From an uncultured Bacteroidales bacterium (GTDB taxonomy: Bacteria; Bacteroidota; Bacteroidia; Bacteroidales; UBA3663), in the NCBI GenBank assembly GCA_937899265.1, contig CALBPV010000064.1, positions 1-16,679 of the forward strand: a DNA stretch of 16,679 nt, given 5' to 3'. Below, piece by piece: positions 1 through 7,324 of the stretch (positions are counted from its first letter, which is position 1; every line of letters begins with the position of its first letter). The notes under the pieces are model-generated. The model was not told where the DNA came from, ran no database searches, and saw only the letters and a program-made list of their open reading frames with translations. The position numbers were made by a program, and so were the translations under genes.

Positions 1-4
1 CGCT

Positions 5-37
5 GCAAAGATACGAAAAATTTGCGATATTTCCAAA
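5..37 (-). promoter_or_regulatory. Bacteroidetes-type promoter reading out of the window
   Basis: Read on the minus strand, positions 13-5 give TATCTTTGC, a perfect match to the Bacteroidetes -7 box TAnnTTTG. A TTTG -33 element lies at 37-34, separated by 20 bp, which is the usual spacing. It points left, so the gene it drives starts just outside the window. The boxes are seen in the sequence; their function is inferred from the known sigma-ABfr consensus. Confidence 0.6.
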
Positions 38-231
38 TTTTTCAGCCACTTTTTTCGTCTCGGACGAAAGATTTTTTTGAGGGGGAAATCAGGGGGACAA
101 GAAGGCTGCCACACACTTCCCTTGGAGACAGGAAATTGACGCCAAAGGGGCTACGCCATTTGGCGCTGTATGGAAACAAAATTCGCGGGCTCGCCAAGCC
201 GCCAGCAATCTGCGGCACAGGATTGTGTCCG

Positions 232-487
232 TCAAGGTTGCTCGGAGGGTGAGAGAGAATTCCAATAAGGAAGAAGTTTATCGGGATTGACTCTGTATTC
301 CTTGGCTTTTGAACGTTCTTCAGTTGAAATGACAAGTTCTTTATCTATCGGCAGGAATCGGTCGTGCGAGCGGGTGAGCCTATACACGGGGAAGTTTTAC
401 GTGTACCTCACGTCCGCACCGGGTGGCAATTAATGGGTGGGTTCCGTATGTAACCGAAAAGCTTCCTCTTCCTTTGGATATTATACC
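232..487 (-). pseudogene. Possible frameshifted coding remnant downstream of rloB
   Basis: On the minus strand the frame that continues past the rloB stop reads a stretch ending REVHVKLP. After a one-base shift in the CCCC run near 388-391 it continues as VYRLTRSHDRFLPID, then KELVIST, LLPYWNSL and SPSEQP before a TGA at 232-234. The two halves join smoothly if one C is removed, as expected for a decayed gene tail. I do not recognise the family. There is no good start codon, other frames of the same DNA also read open for short distances, and it could be a non-coding repeat. This is a low-confidence call. Confidence 0.22.
364..419 (-). other. Strong three-segment hairpin downstream of rloB
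   Basis: Three nested complementary segments pair in order: GTGCG (364-368) with CGCAC (415-419), GTGAG (374-378) with CTCAC (407-411), and TACACG (383-388) with CGTGTA (400-405), leaving an 11-nt loop. It lies about 70 bp after the rloB stop and could end or stabilise that transcript. No U-run follows it on the minus strand, so it is not a textbook Rho-independent terminator. The folding is seen in the sequence; the role is unknown. Confidence 0.45.
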
Positions 488-490
488 CGT

Positions 491-1183
491 TTACTCTAAC
501 AACATCTCCGGGTGCTCCAGTTCCTCCACCAATTTATCAACCAGCGTGCATGGCTTGTGTGCAGCATAGTTGGTACCAATGTATAATGCGCGCAGTTGTT
601 TGGCAAAGCGCTTTGCCAAGTCCTCGCGTCCATACTGCTGAAGCAACCGGTATATATCGGGATTCCCTTTACAATACTTATAATCATTATCGCCCATCTT
701 CTTGCGGAATGTGTCCTGCAGTTTGTCAATGTAGGCCTCGCGACTTATACCCGTATCAAGGTATTCGAAGTGCAGGTAGTACCATAGTTCGAATGCCTCA
801 TTTGTCCATGCACATTGGAAGCCCAACTTGTGGGCTTTCTTGATAGCTTCGTTGAAATCATCGAAGTCATCCTTGTCAAACACTACCCAAACACGGTCAA
901 AGGACATGGCGTTCTTGCGCTCCAATTCTGCTTTGATTTCCAAGGTTCTGTCCACCAAAGCAACGGTAGCCCTACCCTCGCCCTCAATTGTCACCTCACG
1001 AACTGCAGAGATACAGTTGTTGATAAGAGCCTCGAAATAGCGCGGTTCTGTCTTCGTTCCTTCGCAGACGATAAGGAAGCGCACGTGCTTCTCTCGTACG
1101 TTCTCCTTGCGCTTCTTGGCAGCTTTGGCTTCTTTGCGTACCCACCTCAGCCTTGCGATTTCTTCTTTTCTCGAATATCCCAT
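491..1183 (-). CDS. rloB: RloB family protein (AbiLii-like), candidate defence effector
   Basis: This encodes a 230-residue protein recognised as RloB by three conserved blocks. After a highly basic N-terminus (about residues 13-35) comes the strand and acidic turn LIVCEGTKTEPRYF (37-50). An acidic metal-site-like segment, VFDKDDFDDF, follows at 100-109. A third block, NEAFELWYYLHF, is at 127-138. RloB proteins are thought to have a Toprim-like metal-dependent nuclease fold, with E41 and D102/D104 as plausible metal ligands; that assignment is inference. The gene starts 9 bp after the stop of the upstream AAA ATPase gene, so the two are almost certainly co-transcribed. The same pair occurs as rloA-rloB in restriction loci and as AbiLi-AbiLii abortive infection. 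The protein looks full length. Its codon use is more AT-rich than that of genes further right, suggesting acquisition by transfer. Nuclease activity and target are not shown by sequence alone. Confidence 0.85.
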   Translation of the reverse strand: MGYSRKEEIARLRWVRKEAKAAKKRKENVREKHVRFLIVCEGTKTEPRYFEALINNCISAVREVTIEGEGRATVALVDRTLEIKAELERKNAMSFDRVWVVFDKDDFDDFNEAIKKAHKLGFQCAWTNEAFELWYYLHFEYLDTGISREAYIDKLQDTFRKKMGDNDYKYCKGNPDIYRLLQQYGREDLAKRFAKQLRALYIGTNYAAHKPCTLVDKLVEELEHPEMLLE

Positions 1184-1192
1184 AGCAACACG

Positions 1193-2458
1193 TTACTTCC
1201 CGATGAAAGGTATTGCTCCATAGCGCCCGCGAATATAGTCTCGTTTGATATCACGGTCGTTGCGCACTTTCTTCCCGTCTTCATCCTTGAATTCCACCAG
1301 AGAATAGATGTCGGTTGACTCCACTTTGTCTTTCTCTGCAAACCAAATCTGGTCGCGACGAATAATGTCCAAATCCAGCAAATTGGTGTCGTGGGTGGCA
1401 AAGATTAGCTGTGCTCCGTGCCTGTTCTTCTCCGGGTCCATAAACAGGAGCACGATGTTGCGTGTCAGCAACGGGTGAAGCTTTGCATCGAGTTCATCGA
1501 CTATAAGCGTCTTGCCCCGGTTCAACGTGTCGAATATCGGACCGGAGATCTCTATCACTTTCTTCGTTCCTTCCGACTCCATCTGATTTTTGTGGAAATT
1601 GCGCTCGCCTATTATCAGTCCGTTTTCGTTATAAACGTTGTGAGTGGTTATGGACTCAACAAAACTCCCCGTTGCCATATCTTTCTCAAATTGTGCTCGT
1701 ATCGACTTGGGCGCACTGTCCAAAGCTTCTTGGGGAATATCGACCTTCTTAACCGAGAAACGGGTAAAGCCCAATTGCAGTGTTTGGAAAAACTCTTGAG
1801 CCTGGTCTGCTCCATTCAGGTGATCCAAAAACATGCTGAGCGTAAATGCCTCGTAATCTTCGCTGTCGATTCCGGAAAGTACATTGCATTCTCCAAACCA
1901 ACCCAATACCGAATTGGCCTTCTCTCCCTTCAGCTGGGCTACAAGCGACAAAAAGAGCCGATTGGAGTTTGTCAAATCCTCCTTACCCTGACCCTCCGGG
2001 AATCTTTTGGCCGACACCTCGATAATGTCCCGTGAACGCATAAAAAGTTCGTACTCTTTCTCGCCCATACGCTTCTCGTACAGCCATTCGGAAATGATTT
2101 CCGTTTTGTTGTATTCGAAGCCGTAGCGGTATAGTACCTCACCTTTGATGAACTGGATTTCGAACAACGTAGGTTGTGAATCGGAGTTTTCGTCCAAAGC
2201 AAACGGATCGTAAGGCAGTGCATCTCCCTCGTTCAGCCGGACTGAACGCCTCACCATACTGCGCATGGTAGAGATGGCCTGAATCAAATTACTCTTGCCT
2301 CCCGAGTTAGCGCCATAGAAGACTGCCAACGGGAGCAAGCTGTACTTACCCTTGCTGATGACAGAGTCTTTATGCTCCTTGATGGAACTTGCCTCCATAC
2401 TGAACGTCCGTTCCTGCTTAAAAGACCGATAGTTCTTGACCGTAAAATTTGTTAGCAT
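1193..2458 (-). CDS. rloA: RloA-type AAA ATPase (AbiLi-like), defence-associated
   Basis: This encodes a 421-residue ABC/SMC-like AAA ATPase of the AAA15/AAA21 type. The N-terminus LTNFTVKNYRSFK is the standard opening of this family. Walker A is GANSGGKSN (49-57), a signature-like ESEGTKK lies at 294-300, Walker B is LIVDELD (318-324), and the switch histidine is in ATHD (H356). The long middle part (about 70-290) is the variable coiled or insert region that probably contacts the partner or senses the trigger. An in-frame upstream ATG at 2485 would add nine residues but lies upstream of the -7 box, so the ATG at 2458 is chosen. It is the first gene of a two-gene operon with rloB. By analogy with AbiL and other ATPase-plus-nuclease systems, it likely controls RloB activity upon phage infection; this is inferred. 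Confidence 0.87.
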   Translation of the reverse strand: MLTNFTVKNYRSFKQERTFSMEASSIKEHKDSVISKGKYSLLPLAVFYGANSGGKSNLIQAISTMRSMVRRSVRLNEGDALPYDPFALDENSDSQPTLFEIQFIKGEVLYRYGFEYNKTEIISEWLYEKRMGEKEYELFMRSRDIIEVSAKRFPEGQGKEDLTNSNRLFLSLVAQLKGEKANSVLGWFGECNVLSGIDSEDYEAFTLSMFLDHLNGADQAQEFFQTLQLGFTRFSVKKVDIPQEALDSAPKSIRAQFEKDMATGSFVESITTHNVYNENGLIIGERNFHKNQMESEGTKKVIEISGPIFDTLNRGKTLIVDELDAKLHPLLTRNIVLLFMDPEKNRHGAQLIFATHDTNLLDLDIIRRDQIWFAEKDKVESTDIYSLVEFKDEDGKKVRNDRDIKRDYIRGRYGAIPFIGK

Positions 2459-2473
2459 GTCTCGAAATTTTTG

Positions 2474-2505
2474 GCAAAGATACATTTTTTATTTGATATG
2501 ACCAA
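2474..2505 (-). promoter_or_regulatory. Promoter of rloA-rloB
   Basis: On the minus strand 2482-2474 reads TATCTTTGC (-7 box), with TTGG at 2505-2502 as the -33 element and 19 bp between them. Transcription would start about 10 nt before the ATG at 2458, giving a very short leader. The box rules out the upstream ATG at 2485 as the main start. Confidence 0.65.
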
Positions 2506-2716
2506 TAATTTATGAGAAAAATTCTCAAAAATCAAACAATTTTAACACAAACGACCAGCAGATAGGCAAAATAATACGAAAAATCGCACTTCGAACGTTT
2601 ATCTGTGCGCTCCGCTGACGGAATCTTTGACTATCGAATTTTGTTGACTGTTATGAACAAATCATGCCCGTTTCTTGGCGCACCCGGAGAACGTGCATTT
2701 TGATGACGATGGTTTT
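2506..2716. other. AT-rich spacer between nth and the RloAB operon
   Basis: No gene or RNA is recognised here. The part next to rloA (about 2506-2660) is AT-rich, while the part next to nth returns to the base composition of the right-hand genes. This marks the likely right border of the RloAB insertion. No direct repeat or integrase is visible. Confidence 0.4.
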
Positions 2717-2763
2717 CACACAGGGGCACGCCCCTGTGCTGGGTTATATCGCCCTTGCAGGGC
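2717..2763. repeat. Two adjacent palindromes overlapping the 3' end of nth
   Basis: The first palindrome is CACAGGGG (2719-2726) facing CCCCTGTG (2731-2738). The second is GCCCT (2751-2755) facing AGGGC (2759-2763). The nth stop codon (2744-2746) lies between them, so the last codons of nth are made from this block. No U-run follows on the minus strand, so it resembles a small REP-like intergenic repeat more than a terminator. Whether it recurs in the genome cannot be judged from one window. Confidence 0.5.
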
Positions 2764-3409
2764 TTTTGTGACCACGCTCGGATTCATGGTGCCGGCACCA
2801 TTGGGAGATGGGGCAGGCGGAGCATTTGGGATTGCGGGCGGTGCAGACATATCGTCCGTGGAGGATGAGCCAATGGTGGGCGACGGGGATGTCTTCGGGC
2901 GGAATGTGTTTGGTGAGGATGCGTTCGGTCTCGAGCGGAGTTTTGCTGTTGCGGGTGAGGCCGATGCGGTTGCTGACACGGAACACATGGGTATCGACGG
3001 CCATGGTGGGTTTGTTCCAGATGACGGACGAAACCACGTTGGCCGTTTTGCGACCCACGCCGGGCAGCGAGAGCAGGGCATCGTAGTCCTCGGGCACCTC
3101 TCCCCCGTAGTCGGACACCAGTCGCCGGGCCATGGCCAGGAGATGGGCGGCCTTGGCATTGGGATAGGAGACCGATCGGATGTAGGCCAGAATCTCGTCC
3201 TCGGTCGTCTCGGCCATTTTGGCCGCCGTGGGGAAAGCATGGAGGAGGTCGGGAGTCACGAGGTTAACCCGTTTGTCGGTGCATTGGGCCGAGAGAATCA
3301 CAGCCACTATGAGCGAGAACGGGTCGCGATAATGCAGTTCGGGTCCTGCATTGGGATTGTGGTCGCGGAAATATTGGAGGACAGCTTCGTAGCGTTGTTG
3401 GAGTGTCAT
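2744..3409 (-). CDS. nth: Endonuclease III (base-excision repair DNA glycosylase/AP lyase)
   Basis: This 221-residue protein removes oxidised pyrimidines and cuts at abasic sites in base-excision repair. Near the N-terminus is LSAQCTD, which leads into the DNA-binding helices. The helix-hairpin-helix is LPGVGRKTANVV, with the catalytic lysine in GRKTA. The catalytic aspartate is in VDTHVFRV. At the C-terminus is the 4Fe-4S loop C-x6-C-x2-C-x5-C (CTARNPKCSACPISQWC). The start MTLQQRYE matches the family; a longer in-frame extension upstream is only a shadow of the neighbouring gene. It is 38 bp downstream of the methyltransferase-fusion gene on the same strand, so probably in one operon. The final residues after the cluster (to HKSPARAI) are encoded by a palindromic repeat and look like a non-native tail. 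Confidence 0.95.
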   Translation of the reverse strand: MTLQQRYEAVLQYFRDHNPNAGPELHYRDPFSLIVAVILSAQCTDKRVNLVTPDLLHAFPTAAKMAETTEDEILAYIRSVSYPNAKAAHLLAMARRLVSDYGGEVPEDYDALLSLPGVGRKTANVVSSVIWNKPTMAVDTHVFRVSNRIGLTRNSKTPLETERILTKHIPPEDIPVAHHWLILHGRYVCTARNPKCSACPISQWCRHHESERGHKSPARAI

Positions 3410-3447
3410 GATTTGTTGCGGGATTTGTACGGTGTCACCGGGGGAAA

Positions 3448-5556
3448 CTATATGCCATGGGACTGGAGACGTCCGTTGACGATGAGGAGGCGCGTACCGT
3501 TGCGATAGTACCACACCTCGGTGGGGCCGGCGGTGGTCACTGTGCGTTCGTAGCGATAGGGACGGCCCCAGGAGAGACGCACCTCCTCGGAGGTCATGTC
3601 GGCCTCGAGCATGCGCCGGCATATCATCTCCCAACGGCGGTCGGAGATGTCGGGATAGTCGGGACGGGGGTCGGCGGACAAGAGGAAACGGTCGAGGCCG
3701 GGCGCCGTGTCCGAACCGGGCAGCGCCGAGAAGAAAGAGTAGCGGAGCGTGTCGCGCGTGAACCACACCCGCAGGGGAGTCTGGTCGGTGCCGAAGGTGA
3801 CCGAATCGACCCGGACGGGACAGTATTTCCGGGAGGGCGCTTCCTGCGACAGCGAGTCGGAGGGCAGGATGCGTTCGTCGTCGGTACGGAGGTAGAAAGT
3901 GCGTCCCCGCAGCAGGCTGTCGGTGAGAGTCACCGTGGAGAGCGGCAGCAGACCGGGAATCCGGGGATGCCAGGCGGTATCGGCCAGGACGGCTTCTCCC
4001 CTCCCCGTCTCGTAACGCCACCGTTCGCCCGAGGGCGAGAGGAACTGGAGCCACACTTGGGGCTGTCCCAGCCAGTTCTCCTCGGTGACGATGGCCTCGA
4101 ATCGCCATAAGGTGCCCTTCCAGTCGCGACGGGTCGTGTCGGAGAGCGACGTTTCGGGATGGAGCACCACATCGATATCGGAGACCGTGGAGACAAAGAG
4201 TTTGCCCTGCTGCCAAAGCATGGGTGCCGGATTGGTGACAACGCGGCAGAGTTCTTCGACCGTAGGCGCAGGCTCGGTACGGCGGGCCCAAAGGTCTGTC
4301 GGCAGACAGAGCGCGAGGAGCATCAGAACGACCTGCAGCACCTTGCGGCACCACATCAGGACGGGACCCATGCCCCGCACCGTGGCTCCGAAGAGATAGC
4401 TGTCGCCACCGTCGCGGATGCCGAGTTTGTGTTGGAGTTCCGGAGCCGTGAGCGGGAAGTTGCGTACCGCCACATTGGCCGCAGGCGCTTGCTTGCGGAT
4501 GTCGCGGGCGGCACGGGACGAGAAGGGCAGGGTCTCCTCAATGCGGAAGACACGTCCGAAGAAACCGTTCTCAAGCCGGTCGGAGGTGTAGAGATGGGTG
4601 TTGACATCGAGTTTGGAGAGGCCGTAGCGAACACAGGGCGTACGGAAAGCCCCCGCCTTGAACAGCGTCACGTCGGGCACATAGAGATAGTCCATCGGGG
4701 CGGCGTATGAGACCTCGCCGGAGGTTTCCTCACTGCGGTCGAAGGCGAAAGAGCGCATCTCTCCGTCGATGTAATCCATGCAGACGGTCTGAGGACCGGG
4801 GGGAAGCAGACCCTCCGGGTCGAAGGCCAGCAACAGTTCGCGACACTCGTTGTGGACAGCCGTAACGCCCACCCTCGGGGTCACCGCAAAGAGGGAGGCG
4901 GCGCGCGCGATGTCGAACATGGGCGACACCTTGACCGTCACCACACGGGCGCGACTCAGGAGGCGGGGCAGCAGCTCCGTCACGTCGGGCTCGCAATCTT
5001 TGAGGTCATAGACCCTGGAGCCACTCGCAGCCCTGCGTGCGGGGTCGATATATATGGTGTCGGCCTGCCAGTCTTCGTCGAGGAAGTCGCGGCAGTCGCG
5101 GTTCACGAAACACCACTCCGGACAGAAAGGGTCGTTGGGCAAGAGCGAGGTGCCGGTCTCCCCGAGGTCGAGGAGCGTCTCGATGTTGTGGCGGGTGTGG
5201 GCAAAAAGCTCGGGATTGCGTTCCACATAGACGGCTTTCTTACGGCCTTGGGAGAGATACCAGAGATCGACACCCATGCCGCCCGTGAGGTCGCAAAGGG
5301 AGTCACCCCACACGAAACGCCGTTTCATGCGGGCCGTAATCTCCGAACTGCACTGCTCGGCAGGCACACGACCTGACATGAGGAGCCGAGAGCAGGCATA
5401 CCATTCGGGCACCTTGTAGCGGAGTTGCCTACGGGCCACAATCTGATCGACGCACGCCGGCACATCGATGCCGGGATAGCGGCGGGCCGAGAGAAGCAGC
5501 TCCTCGGGATTGTCGCCGAGATGCCGGAGAACGAACTGAAATTCTTCGTTATTCAT
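3448..5556 (-). CDS. SAM-dependent methyltransferase (THUMP-like) fused in frame to an exported protein with a SmpA/BamE-like end
   Basis: This single 702-codon frame contains two proteins that are normally separate. Residues 1-405 are a class I methyltransferase of the Bacteroidetes THUMP-like type: SAM-binding motif DLTGGMGVD (89-97), acidic VERN (111-114), catalytic-type DPARR (171-175), and a C-terminal THUMP-like segment ending GGDSYLFG...WCRKV. Its substrate is probably RNA, but this is not proven. Residues 401-702 read as an exported protein: MWCRK, a hydrophobic run, then LWARR (a classic signal peptide), ending in MTSEEVRLSWGRP...EVWYYRNG, which resembles the SmpA/OmlA (BamE-like) fold. 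No stop or frame break separates them. The second part could also start independently at 4356. The start at 5556 is chosen because a -7 box lies just upstream; an in-frame ATG at 5613 is possible. Cell location is ambiguous: a cytosolic enzyme plus an internal signal would be membrane-anchored. Confidence 0.82.
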   Translation of the reverse strand: MNNEEFQFVLRHLGDNPEELLLSARRYPGIDVPACVDQIVARRQLRYKVPEWYACSRLLMSGRVPAEQCSSEITARMKRRFVWGDSLCDLTGGMGVDLWYLSQGRKKAVYVERNPELFAHTRHNIETLLDLGETGTSLLPNDPFCPEWCFVNRDCRDFLDEDWQADTIYIDPARRAASGSRVYDLKDCEPDVTELLPRLLSRARVVTVKVSPMFDIARAASLFAVTPRVGVTAVHNECRELLLAFDPEGLLPPGPQTVCMDYIDGEMRSFAFDRSEETSGEVSYAAPMDYLYVPDVTLFKAGAFRTPCVRYGLSKLDVNTHLYTSDRLENGFFGRVFRIEETLPFSSRAARDIRKQAPAANVAVRNFPLTAPELQHKLGIRDGGDSYLFGATVRGMGPVLMWCRKVLQVVLMLLALCLPTDLWARRTEPAPTVEELCRVVTNPAPMLWQQGKLFVSTVSDIDVVLHPETSLSDTTRRDWKGTLWRFEAIVTEENWLGQPQVWLQFLSPSGERWRYETGRGEAVLADTAWHPRIPGLLPLSTVTLTDSLLRGRTFYLRTDDERILPSDSLSQEAPSRKYCPVRVDSVTFGTDQTPLRVWFTRDTLRYSFFSALPGSDTAPGLDRFLLSADPRPDYPDISDRRWEMICRRMLEADMTSEEVRLSWGRPYRYERTVTTAGPTEVWYYRNGTRLLIVNGRLQSHGI

Positions 5557-5559
5557 GGT

Positions 5560-5568
5560 GCAAAGGTA
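5560..5568 (-). promoter_or_regulatory. -7 box of the methyltransferase-fusion/nth operon
   Basis: The minus strand reads TACCTTTGC, matching TAnnTTTG. Only three bases separate it from the ATG at 5556, so the transcript would begin at or near the start codon. No well-spaced -33 TTTG is seen; a TTG lies at 16 bp and a TTTG at 24 bp. Confidence 0.45.
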
Positions 5569-5685
5569 ATGAATTTTGTCCAAACAACCTGTCAAATCAC
5601 CCCGATTATTCACAAAAAATAATAAAAGTGGAAAACAAAAACAAGAAAGTAACGTTTTTTTAGCATAAAATCAAATTATTTTTCT

Positions 5686-5694
5686 TATCTTTGC
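5686..5694 (+). promoter_or_regulatory. -7 box of prfC
   Basis: TATCTTTGC is a perfect -7 match, 23 bases before the prfC ATG at 5718. The upstream DNA is AT-rich and no clear -33 TTG is found at the standard distance. A TTG-initiated longer prfC start would fall inside this box and is therefore rejected. Confidence 0.6.
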
Positions 5695-5717
5695 CGTCTG
5701 AAAACAAAAACAGGCAA

Positions 5718-7307
5718 ATGACACTCAACGAAGAAATATCCAAGCGAAGGACCTTCGCCATCATCAGTCACCCCGACGCAGGCAAGACGACACTCACGGA
5801 GAAACTCCTGCTCTTCGGCGGTGCCATCCACGTGGCCGGAGCCGTGAAGTCGAACAAGATACGCAAGACGGCGACCTCCGACTGGATGGAAATCGAAAAA
5901 CAGCGCGGCATCTCGGTGGCCACGTCCGTCATGGCGTTCGACTACCGGCTCAAAGACCGCGACTACAAAATCAATATTCTCGACACTCCCGGCCATCAGG
6001 ACTTTGCGGAGGACACCTACCGCACGCTCACGGCTGTGGACAGCGTCATCATCGTGATAGACTGCGCCAAGGGCGTAGAGTCCCAGACGCGGAAGCTGAT
6101 GGAGGTGTGCCGCATGAGGAACACGCCCGTCATCGTCTTCATCAACAAGATGGACCGCGAGGGCAAGGACCCCTTCGACCTCGTCGATGAGGTGGAGAAA
6201 GAGCTCAAAATCACATGCCGTCCCCTCTCCTGGCCCATCAATATCGGAGCCAAGTTCAAGGGGGTCTATAACCTCTATGAGAACAGCCTGAACCTCTACA
6301 CACCCTCGAAACAGACCATCACGGAACGCGTAGCCATCGAACTCGACGACCCCGAGCTGGACCGTCGCGTGGGCGAAACAGATGCCGCCAAACTGAGGGA
6401 GGACGTGGATTTGCTGCGCGGGGTGTATCCCGACTTCGACGTGGAGCCCTATTTGGCCGGACAGCTGGCCCCCGTCTTCTTCGGGTCGGCGCTGAACAAC
6501 TTCGGTGTGAAGGAGCTGCTGGACTGTTTCTGCGAGATAGCCCCCTGTCCGCGTCCGGTGCAGGCCCTCGAAAGGCAGGTGCAGCCCGGGGAGGACAATT
6601 TCACGGGCTTCGTCTTCAAGATACACGCCAACATGGACCCCAACCACCGCTCGTGTATCGCCTTCGTGAAAGTCTGCTCGGGCAAGTTCGAACGCAACGT
6701 ATATTACAAACACGTACGTCTCGACCAGAAGATGAGGTTCTCGGCCCCCACGGCCTTCATGGCCCAGAAGAAAGAGGTGGTCGATGACGCTTTCCCCGGC
6801 GACATCGTGGGTCTGCCCGACTCGGGAGGAACGTTCAAGATAGGCGACACGCTCACTGCCGGCGAAAACCTCCACTACAAGGGACTGCCCAGCTTCTCGC
6901 CCGAGATGTTCAAGTACATCGAGAACGCCGACCCCATGAAAGCCAAACAGCTGGCCAAAGGCATCGACCAGCTCATGGACGAAGGTGTGGCCCAGGTGTT
7001 CACCAACCAGTTCAACGGACGCAAAATCATAGGTACGGTGGGGCAACTCCAGTTTGAGGTAATCCAATACCGCCTGGAACACGAGTACAACGCCAAATGC
7101 CGCTGGGAGCCCATACGCCTCTACAAGGCGTGCTGGATAGAAAGCGACGACGGGGAACAGATGCGCGACTTCAAACGCCGCAAGATGCAGTATATGGCCA
7201 CCGACCACGAGGGTCGCGATGTGTTCTTGGCCGACTCGGGCTATGTGCTCCAGATGGCCCAGGAGGATTTCCCCCACATCAAATTCCACTTCACTTCAGA
7301 ATTCTGA
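5718..7307 (+). CDS. prfC: Peptide chain release factor 3 (RF3), GTPase
   Basis: This encodes a 529-residue translational GTPase that recycles RF1/RF2 from the ribosome after termination. The P-loop is SHPDAGKTT (17-25), the switch II motif is DTPGHQDF and the guanine-specificity motif is NKMD. RF3-typical are the insert after switch I (SDWMEIEKQRGISV) and the segment VGQLQFEVIQYRLEHEYN in the C-terminal domain. Length matches E. coli RF3. It diverges from the methyltransferase operon and is followed after 17 bp by a nucleosidase gene on the same strand, likely co-transcribed. The ATG at 5718 fits the family N-terminus. Confidence 0.97.
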   Translation: MTLNEEISKRRTFAIISHPDAGKTTLTEKLLLFGGAIHVAGAVKSNKIRKTATSDWMEIEKQRGISVATSVMAFDYRLKDRDYKINILDTPGHQDFAEDTYRTLTAVDSVIIVIDCAKGVESQTRKLMEVCRMRNTPVIVFINKMDREGKDPFDLVDEVEKELKITCRPLSWPINIGAKFKGVYNLYENSLNLYTPSKQTITERVAIELDDPELDRRVGETDAAKLREDVDLLRGVYPDFDVEPYLAGQLAPVFFGSALNNFGVKELLDCFCEIAPCPRPVQALERQVQPGEDNFTGFVFKIHANMDPNHRSCIAFVKVCSGKFERNVYYKHVRLDQKMRFSAPTAFMAQKKEVVDDAFPGDIVGLPDSGGTFKIGDTLTAGENLHYKGLPSFSPEMFKYIENADPMKAKQLAKGIDQLMDEGVAQVFTNQFNGRKIIGTVGQLQFEVIQYRLEHEYNAKCRWEPIRLYKACWIESDDGEQMRDFKRRKMQYMATDHEGRDVFLADSGYVLQMAQEDFPHIKFHFTSEF

Positions 7308-7324
7308 CAAAAAAAGACAAGGCT

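Larger units (their letters stand above)
38..490. other. Gene-poor stretch with inverted repeats
   Basis: No reading frame here looks like a complete protein. The left part (about 110-250) contains inverted repeats such as CGCCAAA (140-146) with TTTGGCG (159-165). The right part contains a strong hairpin and a possible broken coding remnant, both listed separately. The stretch lies downstream of rloB, at the left edge of the AT-richer RloAB segment, and may be an insertion scar or a dispersed intergenic element. I see no tRNA, no CRISPR repeats and no transposase. Confidence 0.4.

Noticed and set aside
364..419. Group II intron domain V
   Set aside because: The stem-loop is superficially similar, but the AGC triad and GNRA-type loop arrangement do not fit and no intron-encoded reverse transcriptase is present.
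2719..2738. Rho-independent terminator of nth
   Set aside because: The palindrome is strong, but no T-run follows on either strand.
2744..4354. A 536-codon frame apparently extending nth far upstream
   Set aside because: The upstream half overlaps the fusion gene in another frame and has biased Arg/Pro/His composition. Endonuclease III begins at MTLQQRYE.
5691..5717. TTG start giving prfC nine extra residues
   Set aside because: The codon lies inside the -7 promoter box, and the extension is not part of the RF3 family.
5685..7289. A 534-codon open frame antisense to prfC
   Set aside because: It mirrors prfC in a GC-rich third-position genome, shows no family motif and has low-complexity composition. 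The sense protein is unmistakable.
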